Shown: one piece after another, positions 5,682 through 8,857 of the stretch
Layout: every line of letters starts with the position of its first letter
How positions within the stretch are numbered: the first letter of the stretch is position 1
The notes under the pieces: generated by a model
Databases searched by the model: none
What the model was told of the DNA's origin: nothing
The model's input: only the letters and a program-made list of their open reading frames with translations
Assembly (NCBI GenBank): GCA_017626625.1
Contig: JAGAIK010000648.1
Coordinates: 1-8,857 of the forward strand
Reading direction: 5' to 3'
DNA: 8,857 nt
Origin: Roseburia sp.
GTDB taxonomy: Bacteria > Bacillota > Clostridia > Lachnospirales > Lachnospiraceae
Position numbers and translations under genes: made by a program

Positions 5682-6983
5682 ATGAATATCCAGCAGAATC
5701 AATCTCTTATGGAAAAGCTTGCCATCTTGACCGACGCGGCAAAATACGATGTCGCCTGTACCTCCAGCGGCGTTGACCGGAGGGGAAACGGCACCGGCAT
5801 GGGTAATTCCATCGCCGCCGGAATCTGCCACACCTTCTCTGCTGACGGGCGTTGTGTTTCCCTGTTAAAAATTCTCTTTACCAACGAATGTATCTTTAAC
5901 TGTTCCTACTGCCAGAACAACTGCAATTCCGACGTCCCCCGTGCCTCCTTCACCCCCGATGAGGTCTGCGAGCTGACCATGGAATTTTACCGCAGAAATT
6001 ATATCGAAGGGCTGTTCCTAAGCTCCGGCATTATGATAAGTCCGAACTATACCATGGACCTGATTTACCAGACCCTCTATAAGCTGCGCCGCATCCACCA
6101 TTTCAACGGCTATATCCATGTAAAAGCGATTCCCGGCGCAGACCCTCTCCTTGTGGAAAAGGCAGGCTTTCTGGCAGACCGCATGAGTATCAATTTAGAG
6201 CTCCCCACGGCGGACAGCCTGAAAAAGCTTGCCCCCTACAAATCCAGGGCAACTATTTTAAAGCCCATGCGTCAGATTCAGAACCGTATCACGGAGAATA
6301 AAAATGAAGTCGCTCTCTACCGCTCCGCCCCCCGGTTTGTTCCCGCCGGACAGAGCACCCAGATGATTATCGGCGCCACCCCGGAGCATGACTACCAGAT
6401 TATGCGGGTGGCGGAGAGCCTTTACCAGAAGTTCGAGTTAAAACGTGTATTCTACTCCGCTTTTGTCAATGTCAACCAGAACTCCGAGCTTCCCATGCTC
6501 CCCGGCGGTCCCCCATTACTGCGGGAACACCGTCTCTATCAGGCGGACTGGCTGCTGCGCTACTATGATTTCACCGTAGACGAGCTGCTCTCCGAAAGCC
6601 GCCCGGATTTTAATATTTACTTAGACCCCAAATGTGACTGGGCGCTGCGCCATCTGGAGTGTTTCCCCGTGGAAATCAACCGGGCTGACTACCGGACACT
6701 GCTGCGCGTTCCCGGAATCGGCGCCAAATCCGCCCAGCGCATTGTAAAGGCGAGGCGGATGAATACTCTGGATTTCCAAGACCTGAAAAAAATCGGGGTC
6801 GTGCTGAAACGGGCGCTGTACTTCATCACCTGTTCCGGCAGAATGATGTACCGCACAAAACTAGAAGAAGATTATATCTGCCGGAATCTGATAGGAGATA
6901 AAACCCAGATTCCAAAGGAAATCCGGGAGGCAGGCTATCAGCAAATCAGCCTGTTTGACACCGGAATGGAACTGGCACCTTAA
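5682..6983 (+). CDS. Putative DNA modification/repair radical SAM protein with helix-hairpin-helix motif, 433 aa
   Basis: The radical SAM cluster motif C70-IFN-C74-SY-C77 should hold the [4Fe-4S] cluster that cleaves S-adenosylmethionine to a 5'-deoxyadenosyl radical. The N-terminal part (KYDVACTSSG, about 21-30; AAGICHTFSADGRCVSLLKI, 45-64) and SSGIMISPNYTMDL (114-127) match what I recall of the family called putative DNA modification/repair radical SAM protein (TIGR03916). Near the C-terminus, INRADYRTLLRVPGIGAKSA (332-351) is a clear helix-hairpin-helix DNA-binding motif, with GIG at the hairpin. Other cysteines include C26, C49, C58, C81, C318, C327 and C384. No reaction is known to me. 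The ATG at 5682 follows AAAGGAA with an 11-nt spacer. The frame is open back to 5463, but that part overlaps the promoter and is not coding. The stop is 22 bp before the DUF4130 gene, whose family regularly neighbours this one. LexA-like boxes over the promoter suggest induction by DNA damage. DNA as substrate is inferred from the HhH motif and context. Confidence 0.93.
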   Translation: MNIQQNQSLMEKLAILTDAAKYDVACTSSGVDRRGNGTGMGNSIAAGICHTFSADGRCVSLLKILFTNECIFNCSYCQNNCNSDVPRASFTPDEVCELTMEFYRRNYIEGLFLSSGIMISPNYTMDLIYQTLYKLRRIHHFNGYIHVKAIPGADPLLVEKAGFLADRMSINLELPTADSLKKLAPYKSRATILKPMRQIQNRITENKNEVALYRSAPRFVPAGQSTQMIIGATPEHDYQIMRVAESLYQKFELKRVFYSAFVNVNQNSELPMLPGGPPLLREHRLYQADWLLRYYDFTVDELLSESRPDFNIYLDPKCDWALRHLECFPVEINRADYRTLLRVPGIGAKSAQRIVKARRMNTLDFQDLKKIGVVLKRALYFITCSGRMMYRTKLEEDYICRNLIGDKTQIPKEIREAGYQQISLFDTGMELAP

Positions 6984-7005
6984 AACATCACCCCCGGAGG
7001 CACCT

Positions 7006-7842
7006 ATGTATACCTTTATCTGCAATGACAGCCCCAACGGCATCTTAAGCGGTATCTACGACGCCTGGGACTTTAAAATAAAACAAAACCGAAAATTTCA
7101 CTCCGGCGAAGCAGCAGCCCCCTGCTCCCACACAGATATCTCCCTGCTGTGCCGTGAGCCGGAGAATTATTCCCTGTTCTGCGAGTATCTTCCCGTAACG
7201 GAATCCGAAGAAAAGTCTGACAAGGTGGCAAAAACCATCTTAAAACGGCTGGGATTAGAATTTTATGACACGCTTTTAAACGCCATTCTCGCCATCACCC
7301 CGGAGAGCAGGAGTGCTCCTGACAAGGCAGATGCCGCTTATAAAACGGTAGTCTATGCCCTGTCTTCCCCCTTAGGGGCAGCAGCGTTAAATGACCTGGC
7401 AAATCCCTATGTCCATCGGATTTTTGCCCTTTCCAGGGCTACCGGGGCGGAAGCGCACCATCTCCTGGGCTTCCTCCGGTTCAGCGAATTGGAAAATGGG
7501 GTACTCTTTGCCGTCATTCATCCCAAAAATAATGCCCTGCCATTCTTAGCAGAGCATTTTACCGACCGTCTCCCTCAGGAGAACTTTATGATTTATGATG
7601 AAAACCGCCGGACTGCCGCCGTCCACTCCGCCGGGAAAAACTTTATGTTAGTGGACGCCTCCGACTTAAACCAGGATATTTTAAACCGCTTCTCCCAAAA
7701 AGAGCAGGAATACCGCTCCCTGTGGCAGACCTTCTTTGAAAGCATTGCCATCAAAGCCCGTACCAATCCGAAGCTGCAGTCCCAGAATATCCCCAAACGC
7801 TTCTGGGGCGACACTGTAGAACTGCGTACTATCGGACCTTAG
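7006..7842 (+). CDS. DUF4130 / TIGR03915-type putative DNA repair protein, partner of the radical SAM protein, 278 aa
   Basis: The start MYTFICND (1-8) with YDAWD (18-22), the central HHLLGFLRFSELENGVLF (151-168), PFLAEHFTDRLPQENFMIYD (179-198) and the C-terminal block W240...FFESIAIKARTNPKLQSQ (243-260), IPKRFW (262-267) match what I recall of this family (TIGR03915, DUF4130). In some proteobacteria the same domain is fused to a family 4 uracil-DNA glycosylase; no glycosylase domain is present here. It is soluble, with no signal peptide or membrane segment. The ATG at 7006 has a perfect GGAGG 5 nt upstream, and a start at 6955 within the previous gene is unlikely. It follows the radical SAM gene by 22 bp, is very probably cotranscribed, and likely forms a complex or pathway with it. 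Its 3' end overlaps tatD by 14 bp in the opposite direction. The molecular role is unknown; DNA recognition or repair is inferred from the family context. Confidence 0.9.
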   Translation: MYTFICNDSPNGILSGIYDAWDFKIKQNRKFHSGEAAAPCSHTDISLLCREPENYSLFCEYLPVTESEEKSDKVAKTILKRLGLEFYDTLLNAILAITPESRSAPDKADAAYKTVVYALSSPLGAAALNDLANPYVHRIFALSRATGAEAHHLLGFLRFSELENGVLFAVIHPKNNALPFLAEHFTDRLPQENFMIYDENRRTAAVHSAGKNFMLVDASDLNQDILNRFSQKEQEYRSLWQTFFESIAIKARTNPKLQSQNIPKRFWGDTVELRTIGP

Positions 7843-8605
7843 GGAATAATTTTCTGGCATTCTCTTCCGTAATACGTTCCACCTCTTCCGGTGTAGCGCC
7901 CTTTAGTTCCGCAATCTTCGCCACCACAAAGGGGATATAGGAGGAATCATTCCGCTCTCCCCGGTGGGGTTCCGGCGCCATATAAGGACAGTCCGTTTCC
8001 AGCAGAATCCGCTCTAAGGGCAGCGCCTCCACCGTTTCCTTCAGTTTCTTTGCATTTTTAAAGGTGACAACACCGCCAACGCCGATGTAATATCCCATTT
8101 TCACAAATTCCTGCGCCAGCTCCTTAGAGTAGGAGTAACAGTGAATCACTCCCGGAATTTCCTTGGCATGTGCCTGCCGCATAACCTCCATGGTATCGGC
8201 TGCCGCATCTCTGGAGTGGATAATCACCGGAAGCCCGGTTTCCCCTGCCAATTCTAACTGACGTTTCATCCAGTACCGCTGCCGCTCCTGTACCCAAGGC
8301 TCCTTCTCCCAGTAATAATCTAAGCCGATTTCCCCTATGGCTACGGTTTTCTCCCATGCTGCCTGTTCCCTGAGCCACTGGTAAGTTTCCTCATTCAAAT
8401 CTCCGATGTCGCTGGGATGGACGCCCACCGCCGCATAGACAAAATCATATTTTCCCGCCAACGCCAGCGTGGTCTTTGTGGAGGCAATAGACGCCCCCAC
8501 ATTGATAATTCTCTCAATTCCTCTTTCCGGCATGGAGGAAAGAAGCAAATCCCTGTCACCGTCAAATCTGTCGTCATCATAATGTGCATGTGTCTCAAAT
8601 ATCAT
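7829..8605 (-). CDS. tatD: TatD family metal-dependent hydrolase (DNase), 258 aa
   Basis: This is an amidohydrolase-fold metal-dependent nuclease. Known TatD proteins have 3'-5' exonuclease activity on DNA and are linked to DNA repair and quality control. The metal ligands are visible: H6 and H8 (ETHAHYDD), E92 in GEIGLDYY (91-98), H130 (VIIHSRD), H155 (VIHCYSYS) and D205 in LLETDCPY (201-208). GVHP (61-64) and the APEPHRGERN block (210-219) are also typical. The length is normal. I chose the ATG at 8605, which has AGGGAG about 4 nt upstream and begins right at the conserved N-terminal strand. A GTG at 8620 would add five residues. It starts 21 bp after the stop of the gene to its right (end at 8627), so the two are probably one operon. 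Its last codons overlap the end of the convergent DUF4130 gene. Confidence 0.96.
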   Translation of the reverse strand: MIFETHAHYDDDRFDGDRDLLLSSMPERGIERIINVGASIASTKTTLALAGKYDFVYAAVGVHPSDIGDLNEETYQWLREQAAWEKTVAIGEIGLDYYWEKEPWVQERQRYWMKRQLELAGETGLPVIIHSRDAAADTMEVMRQAHAKEIPGVIHCYSYSKELAQEFVKMGYYIGVGGVVTFKNAKKLKETVEALPLERILLETDCPYMAPEPHRGERNDSSYIPFVVAKIAELKGATPEEVERITEENARKLFPKVR

Positions 8606-8626
8606 AATACTCCCTGTCACCGCCGT

Positions 8627-8857
8627 TTATTTTTTCTTCTTTTTCCTTTTGGGTTTGGAAATCTCCTGCGGCTCCTTCTGCTTTTTACGATTATGATAAC
8701 GCCTGCCAAAGAAAATTGCCAGAAGAATTATCACTCCGCCTGCAATCCATAAGAATAAATTATTCTTTTCCGGCATTGTAACAAGGGCAACGGCAGCACC
8801 GTAAGCCACCTCTGCCACAAGATAGCGTCCGTCCTCCTTCGCTTCGATTTCCACCCA
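8627..8857 (-). CDS. C-terminal fragment of a membrane-anchored protein with Lys-rich tail (cut by right window edge)
   Basis: The frame is open to the window edge (the codon before the GTG at 8854 is TGG), so this is most likely the last ~76 codons of a longer gene rather than a complete small protein. The visible part has a mixed polar region (EAKEDGRYLVAEVAYG), one hydrophobic segment of about 17 residues (NLFLWIAGGVIILLAIFF), and a very basic tail that ends in PKRKKKKK. This suggests an extracytoplasmic body held by a C-terminal membrane anchor with a cytoplasmic basic tail. There is no LPXTG motif. A membrane-anchored cell-wall enzyme such as a D-Ala-D-Ala carboxypeptidase is one possibility but cannot be shown from this piece. 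Its stop lies 21 bp before the tatD ATG. Confidence 0.75.
   Translation of the reverse strand, partial: WVEIEAKEDGRYLVAEVAYGAAVALVTMPEKNNLFLWIAGGVIILLAIFFGRRYHNRKKQKEPQEISKPKRKKKKK

Noticed and set aside
6955..7005. Earlier ATG for the DUF4130 gene, overlapping the end of the radical SAM gene
   Set aside because: The MYTF start at 7006 has a perfect GGAGG 5 nt upstream and matches the family's N-terminus.
8417..8752. 111-codon plus-strand open frame opposite tatD and the right-edge gene
   Set aside because: It is antisense to two well-supported coding regions and has no ribosome binding site or recognisable protein features.

Overview
The window looks like chromosomal DNA of a low-to-mid GC Firmicute, most likely a Lachnospiraceae/Clostridia member. 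The reasons are the strong AGGAGG-type ribosome binding sites, consensus sigma-A promoters, Bacillus/Clostridium-type LexA-like boxes, a clostridial-style chemoreceptor, and a two-gene radical SAM/DUF4130 module that I know from anaerobic Firmicutes. The species assignment is inference.

Layout, left to right. (1) Positions 1-3289 hold a leftward transcription unit that reads, in transcription order: a strong promoter (3261-3289), a small acidic protein of unknown function (136 aa), rsmA (16S rRNA dimethyladenosine transferase), two adjacent paralogous membrane proteins of unknown function, and the first 54 codons of a basic, single-anchor membrane protein cut by the window edge. The first paralog carries a long Y/G/N/Q/T repeat tail. 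A terminator-like hairpin whose 3' arm contains the next gene's Shine-Dalgarno sequence sits before the cut gene. (2) Positions 3297-5390 hold a leftward full-length chemoreceptor (TM, dCache-like sensor, TM, HAMP, MCP signalling domain) with its own promoter. (3) Positions 5391-5681 are a 291-bp divergent regulatory region. It contains the chemoreceptor promoter, three direct repeats about 20 bp apart, and a near-consensus promoter for the rightward genes that is surrounded and overlapped by three LexA/SOS-box-like palindromes. (4) Positions 5682-7842 hold a rightward two-gene operon: a radical SAM protein with a C-terminal helix-hairpin-helix DNA-binding motif, and a DUF4130-type partner. 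The family is predicted to act in DNA repair or modification, but I know of no established reaction. (5) Positions 7829-8857 hold a leftward tatD nuclease gene whose 3' end overlaps the DUF4130 gene by 14 bp. It is preceded by the 3' end of a gene for a membrane-anchored protein with a lysine-rich tail.

The most interesting part is the radical SAM/DUF4130 operon under what looks like DNA-damage (LexA) control. It converges on another DNA-processing gene, tatD. Together these suggest a damage-induced, oxygen-sensitive DNA repair or base-modification system whose chemistry is unknown. Second is the paralogous pair of membrane proteins, one with a prion-like low-complexity tail of about 115 residues built from 6- and 12-residue units.

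All statements rest on reading the sequence and on remembered family features. No database search or structure prediction was run.
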